Below, in pieces: positions 17,690 to 25,562 of a stretch of 51,002 bases of DNA. The notes under the pieces are model-generated. The model made no database searches. It saw only the letters and a program-made list of their open reading frames with translations, and was not told the origin of the DNA. The DNA is taken from contig CASFTM010000015.1 in NCBI GenBank assembly GCA_949297775.1, forward strand, positions 1-51,002. The letters run 5' to 3'. The position numbers were made by a program, and so were the translations under genes. How positions within the stretch are numbered: the stretch's first letter is position 1; every line of letters starts with the position of its first letter. The stretch comes from an uncultured bacterium. Its GTDB lineage: Bacteria > Elusimicrobiota > Elusimicrobia > Elusimicrobiales > Elusimicrobiaceae.

Positions 17690-18447
17690 TTTTCGTTTTT
17701 CTCCTGCACTTGCCACAGCTTTGCATATTTCACAAATACATAGAAGGCCGAAAACGCCGCCCACAGCAGTCCGCGCAGGCCGTCCAAAAGGCCGAGTTTT
17801 AATAGATAACGCTTGATAAATTCAAACGGAATGGTTACCAGCACAAACGCCAGCGAAAACCGCCGCCCGTTTTGGTACATTTGTTCCGCCGCCAGCGAAG
17901 TATATTTGTTAAATTTATTAAAATACGCTTCAATCGTATCGTAGGAATAGTGGTTGATGGGGTGCTGCAGCCGGCCGATTTTGCCGTCCACTTCCAACCC
18001 TTCGTGCACCAACCCGCCTACATATTGGGCCTGGCGGGTGCGTACCAAACGCAGGTGGTGTTCCTTGTTTAGGCCGCTAAAGCGCATCTTTTTGCCTAGA
18101 AAATAGTTGCAAAATGGAATATCAAACCCGGCGCAGTCTGTGTTTTGCACCACGCGGGCGATTTCTTCTTTCAGTTCGGGCGAAAGCCTTTCATCGGCGT
18201 CCAAATTCAGTGCCCAGTCGGACGTTACCTTGGAAAGGGCAAAGTTCTTTTGGTTGGTAAAACCGTCAAACGCGCGGTCGTACACTTGGGCTCCCAATTC
18301 CCGGCAGACGAGCGCGGTTTTGTCTTGGGAATACCCGTTTACCACTACTATTTCGTGCACAAGGCCGCGGGCACTCAAAATGCATTTGGCAATTTTGGCT
18401 TCTTCGTTATGGGCAATAATAAAAAGGGTTATGCGCGGGGTTTTCAT
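17686..18447 (-). CDS. family 2 glycosyltransferase, WaaE/KdtX-like
   Basis: A 253-residue GT-A fold enzyme with the N-terminal IIAHNEEAKIAKCILSA, nucleotide-binding strand IVVVNGYSQDKT, the DxD-type motif NLDADE, and a C-terminal hydrophobic, basic segment that probably associates with the inner membrane. The closest pattern I know is the LPS core glycosyltransferase WaaE/KdtX. The donor and acceptor sugars are unknown. On the minus strand TGC-TACAAT (18459-18454) ends 6 nt before ATG 18447, so the mRNA is probably leaderless. It heads a three-gene unit with the two deacetylase-like genes. Confidence 0.88.
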   Translation of the reverse strand: MKTPRITLFIIAHNEEAKIAKCILSARGLVHEIVVVNGYSQDKTALVCRELGAQVYDRAFDGFTNQKNFALSKVTSDWALNLDADERLSPELKEEIARVVQNTDCAGFDIPFCNYFLGKKMRFSGLNKEHHLRLVRTRQAQYVGGLVHEGLEVDGKIGRLQHPINHYSYDTIEAYFNKFNKYTSLAAEQMYQNGRRFSLAFVLVTIPFEFIKRYLLKLGLLDGLRGLLWAAFSAFYVFVKYAKLWQVQEKNEK

Positions 18448-18493
18448 AGGAGTATTGTAGCATTTCCCGGGGGAGAACAAAAGCAAAATCTTA

Positions 18494-18564
18494 TATAAAA
18501 AGGGGAACCGCTGTAGCAGGGTTTGGGACTACAGCGGTTTGGATGAAATTGAAATCGTCTCTAT
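18494..18564 (-). ncRNA. candidate ~70-nt small RNA
   Basis: On the minus strand an extended -10 (TGT-TATAGT, 18579-18571) is followed about 65 nt later by an 11-bp hairpin (AACCGCTGTAG with CTACAGCGGTT, 18539-18506) and CCCCTTTTT. No ORF fits between them. The hairpin ends no known gene, since the nearest minus-strand gene upstream is beyond 21 kb. A weak call, resting on promoter and terminator only. Confidence 0.3.
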
Positions 18565-18685
18565 ATTCTTACTATAACATTCCGGTAGATTTTTAAACAG
18601 GGTCTTTGGACCCAATTTTTTAAAAATAAGTGCCTAGAAAAAAATAGGTCTTATGTTGTATAATTTTTAGGACTTAGGGGAAATT

Positions 18686-19282
18686 ATGAAAAGAATATTT
18701 TTTTTGTTGCCAATATGTTTGGCTGCCTGCAGCACGCTGCAGACTTCTTCGGAATATCTTTTGCGGGGGGACGGTTATTTTGCCGACGGAAAACCGCAAA
18801 AAGCGATTGAAGCGTACAACCGCGCTTTAGAAATAAACCCCGATAACCTGGAGGGATACGCTTCGCGCGGGTCGGTGTATTTTTTTACCGGAGACTATGA
18901 CCGTGCCGAACAGGATTTTTTATATGTGCTGAACAAAAACCCCTACCAGGTGGATGCTTACACGGCCTATGCCAGTACGCTTGCGGCAAAGGGAGATTTT
19001 CAAAACGCGTTGACGGTACTGGATTTGGCCGTGCGGTTAAAACCGGATAAGCCGGAGATTTTCTTTTCGCGCGCCGGGGTATATTTTATGTTGGGCCAGT
19101 GGGAAGACGCTTTGCGCGATTATACTTCCGTGATTAATTTAAGCCCGGCGGCGGAAGTGTTTAATGCCCGCGGCGTGGTGTATGAACGGCTGGGAAAGAA
19201 GGACTTGGCCCAAAAGGATTTTGAGACGGCTAAGTCCGGACGAATGCCGGAAAAATTAAATGTCTATTCTATGATTGATTGA
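18686..19282 (+). CDS. TPR-repeat lipoprotein
   Basis: A 198-residue lipoprotein with a signal sequence and lipobox (CLAAC, lipidated Cys15), followed by about four tetratricopeptide repeats from residue ~25 to 185 (for example AIEAYNRALEINPDNLEGYASRG and DALRDYTSVINLSP). TPR lipoproteins of this size act as scaffolds at the inner or outer membrane; PilF/PilW pilotins are one such class. Pilins are common in this window, so a PilF-like role in pilus assembly is possible but not shown. AGGGG lies upstream of the ATG and TATAAT at 18658-18663. Confidence 0.85.
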   Translation: MKRIFFLLPICLAACSTLQTSSEYLLRGDGYFADGKPQKAIEAYNRALEINPDNLEGYASRGSVYFFTGDYDRAEQDFLYVLNKNPYQVDAYTAYASTLAAKGDFQNALTVLDLAVRLKPDKPEIFFSRAGVYFMLGQWEDALRDYTSVINLSPAAEVFNARGVVYERLGKKDLAQKDFETAKSGRMPEKLNVYSMID

Positions 19283-19308
19283 ATTTTCCCGTCGGAGAAA
19301 TGAAATAT

Positions 19309-19338
19309 TTGCACAGACCGCCGTTCTTTTGTTATAAT
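19309..19338 (+). promoter_or_regulatory. promoter of tRNA-Met
   Basis: TTGCAC (19309-19314) and TATAAT (19333-19338) are separated by 18 nt, ending 17 nt before the tRNA. Confidence 0.65.
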
Positions 19339-19355
19339 AAATGTACAAGATTTAC

Positions 19356-19429
19356 GTCACCGTAGCTCAGCTGGTTAGAGCGAGCGTTTCATAAGCGCTA
19401 GGTCGGTGGTTCGATCCCACCCGGTGACA
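19356..19429 (+). tRNA. tRNA-Met (CAT anticodon)
   Basis: A complete 74-nt cloverleaf: acceptor GTCACCG/CGGTGAC with discriminator A, D-arm GCTC...GAGC, anticodon stem AGCGT/GCGCT with loop TTCATAA, and T-arm GGTGG-TTCGATC-CCACC. The first pair is G-C and the anticodon stem lacks the GGG/CCC of initiators, so this is an elongator-type tRNA(CAT). It could also be the tRNA-Ile that is lysidine-modified at C34; sequence alone does not settle this. CCA is not encoded. Confidence 0.93.
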
Positions 19430-19438
19430 TTTTTTATT

Positions 19439-19470
19439 CCCCTTGCCATAAAGCAAGGGGCATTTTTTTG
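19439..19470 (+). terminator. intrinsic terminator of tRNA-Met
   Basis: CCCCTTGC pairs with GCAAGGGG around CATAAA, followed by CA and seven Ts. Confidence 0.85.
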
Positions 19471-19535
19471 CCTGAATACTTGTTTTTTGTGGAAAAACCG
19501 TCAAAAATGTACTATGATAAGAATACGGAGTGATT

Positions 19536-20435
19536 ATGAACAAATATTTTACGGTTTTTTTAATGTTTGCGCTGGCCGCTGCGCCGGCTTTTGCGGTGTC
19601 CACCTGTGAAACCCGCGTGGACAGCCACCAGGACGCCACCACCCAACAGCGTGTGGCCTATTGCCTGACGCCGGAAGCCATGGAACCGGCCGCCCCGGGG
19701 CCGCAGGTTATTTATTATGGCGTGTCCGGCAATCAGCCGGACAAAAAGAAGAAACAAGAACAGGAAGAACGGGAACCTGTTTATTTTGATAAAAACGGCG
19801 TATATGTAGAACAAAGTTTTGTGGATTCCAAACAGTTCCCTCCTTTTGAAAACGACCGCTTAAGCGAGCAGGAAAAATCGGACGCGGTGGAAACCGGGCG
19901 CTTGGAAGCCCAAAAAGCAACGGGCTGCTGCGAAGAAAAACTCTTTGCCGCGGCAGAAGAAAACGCCCTTTTAGGCGCAGAAAGCAAAGAGACGGCCGCT
20001 GGTTTGTTGGCCCGCCAAACCAAACCCCGCCGGTTTATGAAAGAACCCGCCTATGAGCCGGAAAATTCTTCCGCGGATACGGCCCAGGCGTATTCCATTA
20101 ACGCCTATGGCGTAGGCGGTTCGGCGGATAATGCCGGGTATGATGATATGGACGCTTTAATGGGCACAGGAACGCCTGCCGCGGGTTACTCTAATCAGGC
20201 CCAGCCTTCCGCTTATACTGTTGCCCAGCCCGCAGCGGGCGCGTCCCAGCCGGCTGTTCCTACCGGGACGCCGCAAAATGAAATCCAGCAGGCGTATGCA
20301 CTGGAAAATAACCCGCTTAGCCAGCCTTCCGGCAATGCCGGCGGCGCAGCCCCAAATGGATACTTGGACAATAATTTAACAACAGGGGGGCAGTCTTTCG
20401 GATACAATAGCACCGATCCGGCTATGCAGCCCTGA
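19536..20435 (+). CDS. secreted low-complexity protein of unknown function
   Basis: A 299-residue protein with a signal peptide (cleavage expected after AFA at residue 20). The mature part has an acidic, K/E-rich segment (~70-130) and a C-terminal half rich in A, P, Q, G, N and S without regular structure. Four cysteines occur in the mature part, two adjacent. ATG 19536 is preferred to the GTG at 19530 because GGAG lies 5 nt upstream. I do not recognise the family; a periplasmic or surface-exposed, largely disordered protein is likely. The small membrane protein gene begins 38 nt later from its own promoter. Confidence 0.75.
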   Translation: MNKYFTVFLMFALAAAPAFAVSTCETRVDSHQDATTQQRVAYCLTPEAMEPAAPGPQVIYYGVSGNQPDKKKKQEQEEREPVYFDKNGVYVEQSFVDSKQFPPFENDRLSEQEKSDAVETGRLEAQKATGCCEEKLFAAAEENALLGAESKETAAGLLARQTKPRRFMKEPAYEPENSSADTAQAYSINAYGVGGSADNAGYDDMDALMGTGTPAAGYSNQAQPSAYTVAQPAAGASQPAVPTGTPQNEIQQAYALENNPLSQPSGNAGGAAPNGYLDNNLTTGGQSFGYNSTDPAMQP

Positions 20436-20438
20436 GGC

Positions 20439-20467
20439 TTGACAAATTCCGCCAGGGAAAATAAAAT
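20439..20467 (+). promoter_or_regulatory. near-consensus promoter for a leaderless gene
   Basis: TTGACA (20439-20444) and TAAAAT (20462-20467) are exactly 17 nt apart. The -10 ends 6 nt before the ATG at 20474, so the expected start site coincides with the start codon. This is the clearest leaderless promoter in the window. Confidence 0.8.
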
Positions 20468-20473
20468 AAATTT

Positions 20474-20752
20474 ATGCAAACGTTACTTTCTTATTTAAAA
20501 AGACCATATACTGAAAAGGGGTTGATTATCGGCACACTGGATTTGCTGTTAAAATGCCTGACCGTGTTTGTGTGGGGGTATGTAACGGTAATTCTCTGCT
20601 CGCTGTTTTTTGATTCACTGTTGACGGATTATAATCCGCTCAATAAATTGTGGTGGTTTTCATATTGCTTTTTGATTTTTTTCGGAGCCACCTGGCTGGC
20701 GTATATCGTTTTATTCGTGCGCGATTACTACGGCGACCCGGACGAAGAATAA
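20474..20752 (+). CDS. small two-helix membrane protein, unknown
   Basis: A 92-residue protein with a basic N-terminus, two predicted transmembrane helices (about 23-47 and 60-83) and an acidic C-terminus (DPDEE). No Shine-Dalgarno is present and the promoter ends 6 nt before the ATG. The gene is followed by its own terminator, so it is a single-gene unit. I recognise no family. Codon use matches the neighbours, and the promoter quality supports it as real. Confidence 0.75.
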   Translation: MQTLLSYLKRPYTEKGLIIGTLDLLLKCLTVFVWGYVTVILCSLFFDSLLTDYNPLNKLWWFSYCFLIFFGATWLAYIVLFVRDYYGDPDEE

Positions 20753-20767
20753 TTTTTGATACGTTAT

Positions 20768-20798
20768 AAAAGCCCTCCTTTTTAGGAGGGCTTTTTTG
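20768..20798 (+). terminator. intrinsic terminator
   Basis: AAGCCCTCC pairs with GGAGGGCTT around TTTTTA and is followed by six Ts. Confidence 0.85.
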
Positions 20799-20974
20799 CA
20801 TCAAACTGCGGAAACGGCGGCAACGCTATCCGCGTCAAGCCGATGGAGTGTATCCTGGTAAATTCCGGGGAAATATGCCCGCCTGGGAAAATTTTCCGGG
20901 AACGCGGCTTGGCGACCTCCCCGTTGGCGCAGGGCAAGCGGTGGGTTACATAGTCCGATTTGCGTAACATTTCA

Positions 20975-21002
20975 TAAAAAACCGCCCTTTTTCGGGGCGG
21001 TG
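20975..21002 (-). terminator. intrinsic terminator of the rbfA-ribF operon
   Basis: On the minus strand ACCGCCCC pairs with GGGCGGT around GAAAAA and is followed by TTTTTT, about 25 nt after the ribF stop. Confidence 0.8.
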
Positions 21003-21025
21003 TTAAATGGTTGCATTTGGGCTAG

Positions 21026-21931
21026 TTACGGCAGGCCGGAGGTTTGCTTGAGAAGTGTGCGTGCGGTTTGACGGTCTTTTTTCAGCTGGGCTACCAAGGC
21101 GTCCAGCCCGTTAAATTTGGTTTCGTTGCGCAGTTTCCCGGCAAACCAAATGGTAATTTTCCGTCCGTATATGCTTTGGTGAAAATCAAAAATATTTACT
21201 TCCACCAGCGGCAAACACGAGTGAATGGTGTTGACGGTCGGACGGAAACCAATGTTGCAAAAACCATCGTAATAGCGGCGTCCGACGCGCACTTTTACGG
21301 CAAATACGCCCAGCGGAAGGATTTTATAAATTCCGGTATCCAAGTTTGCGGTGGGGAAACCGAGTTTCCGCCCCAGTTTATGCCCGGGAACCACGGTTCC
21401 CGTCAGTTCGTAGGGTCGGGCTAGCAACCCATTGACCCGTTCTATATCGCCCATAGCCAAGGTTTTGCGGATGAGCGAAGAGGAAACTTTTTCGCCCTCG
21501 GTTTGGTAAAAACCGGCCACTTCAAAAGGGATATTGCGGTTGGCGCATTCCCGGCGCAAGAAATCCGTATCTCCCCGGCGGTCTTTGCCAAAGGCAAAAT
21601 CCGGCCCTACCAATAGGCCGCCCATTTGGTATTGCTGCAAAAGTACATTTTCAAAAAAATCTTGCGGGTTTTGGTTGCGGCAGGCGTCAAAATCCAGCGG
21701 ACGGGCGGCAAGGCCCAGGGCTTTAAAGAGGTGTTTCTTTTCTTTGGGGGTGGACAATACCGTCATTTCCGGGTGGTTGCTTAAAAGGGTTTTGGGGGGG
21801 AGCGGAAAATACAGTGCCAGCGGTTTTTGCAAATGCTGGACCGACAACGCCTCCAGTCGGTTAAATAAATATCGGTGGCCTATGTGTAAGCCGTCAAAGG
21901 TACCAATGGTAATAAAATTTTTTTGTTTCAT
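21026..21931 (-). CDS. ribF: bifunctional riboflavin kinase / FAD synthetase
   Basis: RibF makes FMN and then FAD from riboflavin. The 301-residue protein carries the N-terminal nucleotidyltransferase domain (GTFDGLHIGHRYL, a HxGH-type site; GPDFAFGKDRRG; SSSLIR) and the C-terminal flavokinase domain (GHKLGRKLGFPTANL, CNIGFRPTVN, and the Glu-containing EVNIFDF). It overlaps the truB stop by 4 nt (ATGA) and is the last gene of the rbfA-nrnA-truB-ribF operon, a common bacterial arrangement. Confidence 0.95.
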   Translation of the reverse strand: MKQKNFITIGTFDGLHIGHRYLFNRLEALSVQHLQKPLALYFPLPPKTLLSNHPEMTVLSTPKEKKHLFKALGLAARPLDFDACRNQNPQDFFENVLLQQYQMGGLLVGPDFAFGKDRRGDTDFLRRECANRNIPFEVAGFYQTEGEKVSSSLIRKTLAMGDIERVNGLLARPYELTGTVVPGHKLGRKLGFPTANLDTGIYKILPLGVFAVKVRVGRRYYDGFCNIGFRPTVNTIHSCLPLVEVNIFDFHQSIYGRKITIWFAGKLRNETKFNGLDALVAQLKKDRQTARTLLKQTSGLP

Positions 21932-22647
21932 AAAGAAATATCTTCCACCCGCGCGTATAGAGTTTCGGCTGGGCAGTTTTTTAACAGGTTCCCGTCAAAA
22001 GCGTTTTGTACGTTAAACGGGCCAATTTCCAGCCGTCTAAGCGCGGTTAAATGCCCCGCACAGCCCAATTTTTCCGCCAACAAATATCCCAGCGACCGAA
22101 CGTACGTGCCGCAAGAGCAGTGCACCGTAAAATCAATTTCATCCGGTGCGCGCAGCGCAAGTTCCTTCCAGTGGACGGTAACCTCATTATATTTCCGCTC
22201 TATTTCGGCGCCTTGGCGGGCGAGGTCGTACATATGTTTGCCGCCAATGCGCTTGGCACTGAAAAAAGGAATCGGCTGGCGTATTGTGCCGCTAAACGTT
22301 TGGGCGGCAGTTTGTACAGCTTGCAACGTAAGAGGGGGAACCATCGTTTGGCGTACGGGCGTGCCGTAGGCGTCCCAGGTATCGGTTTCTGTGCCCAGTT
22401 TTAACCGGGCAGAATAGGTTTTGGAAAGCTTTAAAAAAGCGTCTTGCCGGCGGGTGGCCTCCCGCCCGACCAGCAAAATAAGGAGTCCGGTAGCCATTGG
22501 GTCTAACGTGCCGCTGTGTCCGATTTTTTTGGTTTTTAAAATCCGCCGGGAAATGGCAATAATATCGTGCGAAGAAAAATCCGCCGGTTTATCTATCAGC
22601 AGTAATCCGCTTTTTTGCGGTTCAGGCGATGTCTTTAACAACGTCAT
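21928..22647 (-). CDS. truB: tRNA pseudouridine(55) synthase
   Basis: TruB makes pseudouridine at position 55 of the tRNA T loop. The 239-residue protein begins with LLLIDKPADFSSHDII and has GHSGTLDPMATGLL with the catalytic Asp, followed by KTYSARLKLGTETDT, QPIPFFSAKRIGG and CSCGTYVRSLGYLL. It is somewhat shorter than E. coli TruB because it lacks a full C-terminal PUA domain, as in many bacterial forms. It overlaps the nrnA end by 26 nt. Confidence 0.95.
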   Translation of the reverse strand: MTLLKTSPEPQKSGLLLIDKPADFSSHDIIAISRRILKTKKIGHSGTLDPMATGLLILLVGREATRRQDAFLKLSKTYSARLKLGTETDTWDAYGTPVRQTMVPPLTLQAVQTAAQTFSGTIRQPIPFFSAKRIGGKHMYDLARQGAEIERKYNEVTVHWKELALRAPDEIDFTVHCSCGTYVRSLGYLLAEKLGCAGHLTALRRLEIGPFNVQNAFDGNLLKNCPAETLYARVEDISL

Positions 22648-23617
22648 ATACCACTTTTGCCAAGGCGTCGGCTACTTCGTTGACGGTTTTCCCCGTTACT
22701 TTAAACCCGGACGCGCGCGCGTGTCCGCCGCCGCCAAAGGTTTGGGCAATACGGCTTACGTCCACCCCGCCACGGGAGCGCAAATTGACGGAAATTTTAT
22801 CCGGTTCTTCTTTGATCAGGGCCGATACTTCCACACCGGGAATCATCGTGGGTTGGCTGACGATGCCTTGTGTTTGTGCGGGTGTTGCGCCGAACGTTTC
22901 AAAATCACTGCGGGTAAGGATGATTTGGCTGTATTTGTTGCCAAAGCGCATTTCCATTTTTTCCAGCGCGCGTCCCAACAGTTTTAGTTCAATGTAGGAT
23001 TTGGTGAAATAAATTACTTGGTTAATCTGCTCCACATTTGCGCCCAGCGCAATTAAGGCCGATGCTACGCGCAGCGCTTCGGCGGTGGTGTTGGAATGGA
23101 CAAAGCGGCCCGTATCCGTTACAAGGCCGGTATAGAGGCAGGTGGCTTCGTCCGGGGTGGGGAGCAACTGGTCCTCGCCGGAGGCTTCAAACAGCTGGAA
23201 AATAATTTCCGCGGTGGAAGAAGCTTTGGAATCTATGTGGTTGACGTTTCCGTATGCGTCGCTTACGAGGTGGTGATCAATGTTTACCAATGTTTTGGCG
23301 CGGGTAAGGACGCTTTCCAGGTTGCCTCCGCGCTGGCGGTCAGAACATTCCAGAAGAATAACGGTGTCAAAATCCGGGTTTTCAGGAAGGACGCCTACGT
23401 GAATTTTTTCCAGCCCCGGCAAAAATTTTAAATCATTCCCTACCGCCGGCGCCGCATACGCATATACCGTTTTGCCCAGTCGTTCCAAAAGGGAAGTCAT
23501 TGCCAGCGTGCAGCCCAGAGAATCCCCGTCCGGGTTCAAGTGCCCGGCGATAAAAAATTTTTCCCCGGCTTGCAAGGCGGCCCAAATGGACTGCAGGGTT
23601 TCTTCCCTATTGTTCAT
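22622..23617 (-). CDS. nrnA: DHH/DHHA1 phosphoesterase, NrnA-like
   Basis: A 331-residue protein with the DHH family motifs GHLNPDGDSLGC, the DHH signature in NIDHHLVSD, GLVTDTGRF, and the DHHA1 motif GGGGHARASG at the C-terminus. NrnA enzymes degrade nano-RNAs and dephosphorylate pAp. The position between rbfA and truB is the classic one. ATG 23617 has AAGGA 8 nt upstream and overlaps the rbfA end by 11 nt; the longer upstream frame lies inside rbfA and is not used. Confidence 0.92.
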   Translation of the reverse strand: MNNREETLQSIWAALQAGEKFFIAGHLNPDGDSLGCTLAMTSLLERLGKTVYAYAAPAVGNDLKFLPGLEKIHVGVLPENPDFDTVILLECSDRQRGGNLESVLTRAKTLVNIDHHLVSDAYGNVNHIDSKASSTAEIIFQLFEASGEDQLLPTPDEATCLYTGLVTDTGRFVHSNTTAEALRVASALIALGANVEQINQVIYFTKSYIELKLLGRALEKMEMRFGNKYSQIILTRSDFETFGATPAQTQGIVSQPTMIPGVEVSALIKEEPDKISVNLRSRGGVDVSRIAQTFGGGGHARASGFKVTGKTVNEVADALAKVVYDVVKDIA

Positions 23618-23966
23618 TGTTTTTTTCCTTTTCAATAATTTGGAAAATAGACTCCACCCGCGAGGCTTTTTCTGGCGTATCGTCAAATTCAAAGCTAAAA
23701 GACGGAATTCTCTTTAAGTGCAGCCGCCCGCGCAGTTTGGCGCCGATTTCTTTGCGCAAAACGGACAGGGCGTCCTGGGTTTTTTTCTTGTCTTCCGGAC
23801 TGCCAAATACGGAGAAAAATACCTTGGCGTGGCTTAAATCTTTAGATAAGCGCACGGTGGTAATCGTTACAAAGCCGCCAAAATCGCCATTGGCGGCCAT
23901 TTTGGTGATAAGCGTATTAATTTCTTCCAATAAAAGGGTTTCCAATCGTTTAATTCTGTCAATCAT
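23607..23966 (-). CDS. rbfA: 30S ribosome-binding factor A
   Basis: RbfA assists late maturation of the 16S rRNA 5' end. The 119-residue protein shows the single KH-like domain of the family, with VTITTVRLSKDLSHAKVFFSV and LRGRLHLKRIPSFSFEFDDT. It heads a four-gene operon. On the minus strand TGC-TATAAT (23978-23973) ends 6 nt before the ATG with no Shine-Dalgarno, so the operon mRNA is probably leaderless. It is cut off from infB by a pilin gene, a DUF190 gene and a terminator array, unlike the continuous operon of many bacteria. Confidence 0.93.
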   Translation of the reverse strand: MIDRIKRLETLLLEEINTLITKMAANGDFGGFVTITTVRLSKDLSHAKVFFSVFGSPEDKKKTQDALSVLRKEIGAKLRGRLHLKRIPSFSFEFDDTPEKASRVESIFQIIEKEKNNEQ

Positions 23967-24022
23967 ATTTTTATTATAGCATTTTGGGGTATTTTTAATG
24001 GATAAAAATAGCTATAAAATAC

Positions 24023-24051
24023 TTGAAAATTACGTGAAATATATTTAAACT
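24023..24051 (+). promoter_or_regulatory. promoter of pilin (24105-24623)
   Basis: TTGAAA (24023-24028) and TAAACT (24046-24051) are 17 nt apart, leaving a leader of about 47 nt with AAGGAG before the ATG. Confidence 0.65.
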
Positions 24052-24104
24052 ATATGTGATAGGCGGGTTTGGGACGCGCCGATTCAAAAACTAAGGAGAA
24101 AAAT

Positions 24105-24623
24105 ATGAATAAAGGTTTTACATTAATTGAGTTGCTGGTAGTCGTGTTGATTATCGGTATTCTCTCTGCTGTGGCGCTGCCGCAGTATACTAAAGCTGTA
24201 GAAAAATCCCGCGCGACGGAAGCTATGACGTTGCTCGGGAATTTAACTACGGCGGAAGAAGTTTACAAAATGAGCACCGGCACCTATACGAACGATTTGA
24301 GCGTATTGGACCTGCAGCTCCCTGGCGTGGGCAGCACCTCTACCAAAACGGTTAGCACGAAAAACTTTAAGTTGGATATTACGGCCCCCGGAGGGAATGT
24401 TCCGGCCACTGGTGGTACGTTGACGGCTACCGCTACCCGCATGGTGGGTACCAGCGCCGGAACGGGTGATTTGGGATATAAGCTGAACCTGTCCATTGAT
24501 GCTAATGGAAACATTTCCCGCACCTGCACGGGTTCTGCTACTACCTGCAAATCTATTGCTAACGGGGCTACGTGTTCTGGCACTTCTTCTTCGAACAAAG
24601 ATTGGTGCTATAAAGCTTCTTAA
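24105..24623 (+). CDS. type IV prepilin, likely a main pilin
   Basis: A 172-residue prepilin with the shortest leader in the window (MNKG) and cleavage before F5, then TLIELLVVVLIIGILSAVALPQYTKAVEKSRATEA. The C-terminal domain is rich in G, T, S and A, as in abundant pilins, and has two cysteine pairs near the end (C-x5-C and C-x8-C). It has a good promoter, a strong Shine-Dalgarno (AAGGAG, 6 nt) and a terminator, unlike the T12-cassette copies. This suggests it is expressed steadily and may be the main subunit, which is inference. The upstream in-frame start at 24069 is not supported. Confidence 0.9.
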   Translation: MNKGFTLIELLVVVLIIGILSAVALPQYTKAVEKSRATEAMTLLGNLTTAEEVYKMSTGTYTNDLSVLDLQLPGVGSTSTKTVSTKNFKLDITAPGGNVPATGGTLTATATRMVGTSAGTGDLGYKLNLSIDANGNISRTCTGSATTCKSIANGATCSGTSSSNKDWCYKAS

Positions 24624-24639
24624 GCTATTCGTTTATAGA

Positions 24640-24671
24640 CAAAACCCCGCCTTAAAGGCGGGGTTTTTTAT
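24640..24671 (+). terminator. intrinsic terminator of pilin
   Basis: AAACCCCGCC pairs with GGCGGGGTTT around TTAAA and is followed by Ts. Confidence 0.85.
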
Positions 24672-24717
24672 GCTGTCCAAAGGTTAATTGGAAAGTTAAA
24701 CTGTGGCAGCTGAAAAA

Positions 24718-25077
24718 CTATTCTTGTGTGTTACTTCCTTGTTTTTTAAACAATACATTTATTTCCTGTGAAGCCATCAGACAGCCTTTTGGTTGGTTTT
24801 CCAAAACGGGGCGTATGGCTTTGGCAAAGGCGTCCACTTTGGGTGCTTCTTCTATTATTTCCAATACAACCGGAAATTTTTCAACCAATTCAAAATAACG
24901 CGCGGAGCGCAGCCGTGTGCTGGGCCCAAAACCCATCATTGCCCGGTGGACGGTAGCCCCTTCCATACCAAATTCTTTAGCGCGTTTGGCAATTATTTCG
25001 TAAAGAGGAACACAGTTTACTTTGTCGGTACTGCTAAAGTAAATTTTAAGCATTTTGTATTTATTTTCGTTTTCCAT
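24718..25077 (-). CDS. DUF190 (PII-like) protein
   Basis: A 119-residue protein matching DUF190: LKIYFSSTDKVNCVPLYEIIAKRAKEFGMEGATVHRAMMGFGPS, then FPVVLEIIEEAPKVDAF. The family has a PII-like trimer fold. It is often next to fluoride channel (crcB) genes, but none is adjacent here. GAGGGGG lies before the ATG. It stands alone between a pilin gene and the infB terminator array. Function unknown; a small-ligand sensor is the usual guess. Confidence 0.85.
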   Translation of the reverse strand: MENENKYKMLKIYFSSTDKVNCVPLYEIIAKRAKEFGMEGATVHRAMMGFGPSTRLRSARYFELVEKFPVVLEIIEEAPKVDAFAKAIRPVLENQPKGCLMASQEINVLFKKQGSNTQE

Positions 25078-25170
25078 AAATCCCCCTCGGGGAGTGCCCC
25101 TACTGGTTATAGTAGCAGTTGGCGGGGGGTGTGTAAAGCTTTTTTTATGAGGTGGGGGAAAAATCCAACG

Positions 25171-25562
25171 CTACATAAAAGCCCCGGGCTGTCGCCCAGG
25201 GCTTAATGTTTCTTACAAGTTTTAGGGGAAGAATTAAATTACATTTTAATTCTTCTTGTAACAATCGCGCTACATAAAAGCCCCAGGCTTATCGCTCGGG
25301 GCTTAATGTTTCTTACAAGTTTTAGGGGAAGAATTAAATTACATTTTAATTCTTCTTGTAACAATCACGCTACATAAAAGCCCCGGGCTGTCGCCCAGGG
25401 CTTAATGTTTCTTACAAGTTTTAAGCGAAGAATTAAATTTACATTTTAATTCTTTTCGTAACAATCACGCTACATAAAAGCCCCGGGCTGTCGCCCAGGG
25501 CTTAATGTTTCTTACAAGTTTTAGGCGAAGAATTAAATTTACATTTTAATTCTTCTCGTAAC
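25171..25562 (-). repeat. four ~100-bp tandem copies of the infB 3' end plus terminator
   Basis: Units start at 25171, 25270, 25370 and 25470 (periods 99, 100, 100). Read on the minus strand, each contains the last infB codons (V-T-R-R-I-K-M-stop), an AT palindrome over the stop codon (AAGAATTAAA with TTTAATTCTT), and a GC hairpin followed by CTTTTATG. The fourth unit is the real infB end. Stem differences between copies form G-U pairs only in minus-strand RNA, so the hairpins appear selected as infB transcript structures. The result is four consecutive terminators. No gene lies between 25078 and 25538. Confidence 0.85.

Noticed and set aside
19356-19429. Initiator tRNA
   Set aside because: The first base pair is G-C and the anticodon stem lacks the GGG/CCC pairs required of initiators.
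20782-20970. 62-codon minus-strand frame between terminators
   Set aside because: No ribosome-binding site or promoter; its end lies within a terminator hairpin and its start just beyond another. Kept as unlikely.
25171-25562. Tandem ~100-bp repeats as a CRISPR array
   Set aside because: Units are near-identical throughout with no variable spacers, and each contains the infB end and terminator; no cas genes nearby.
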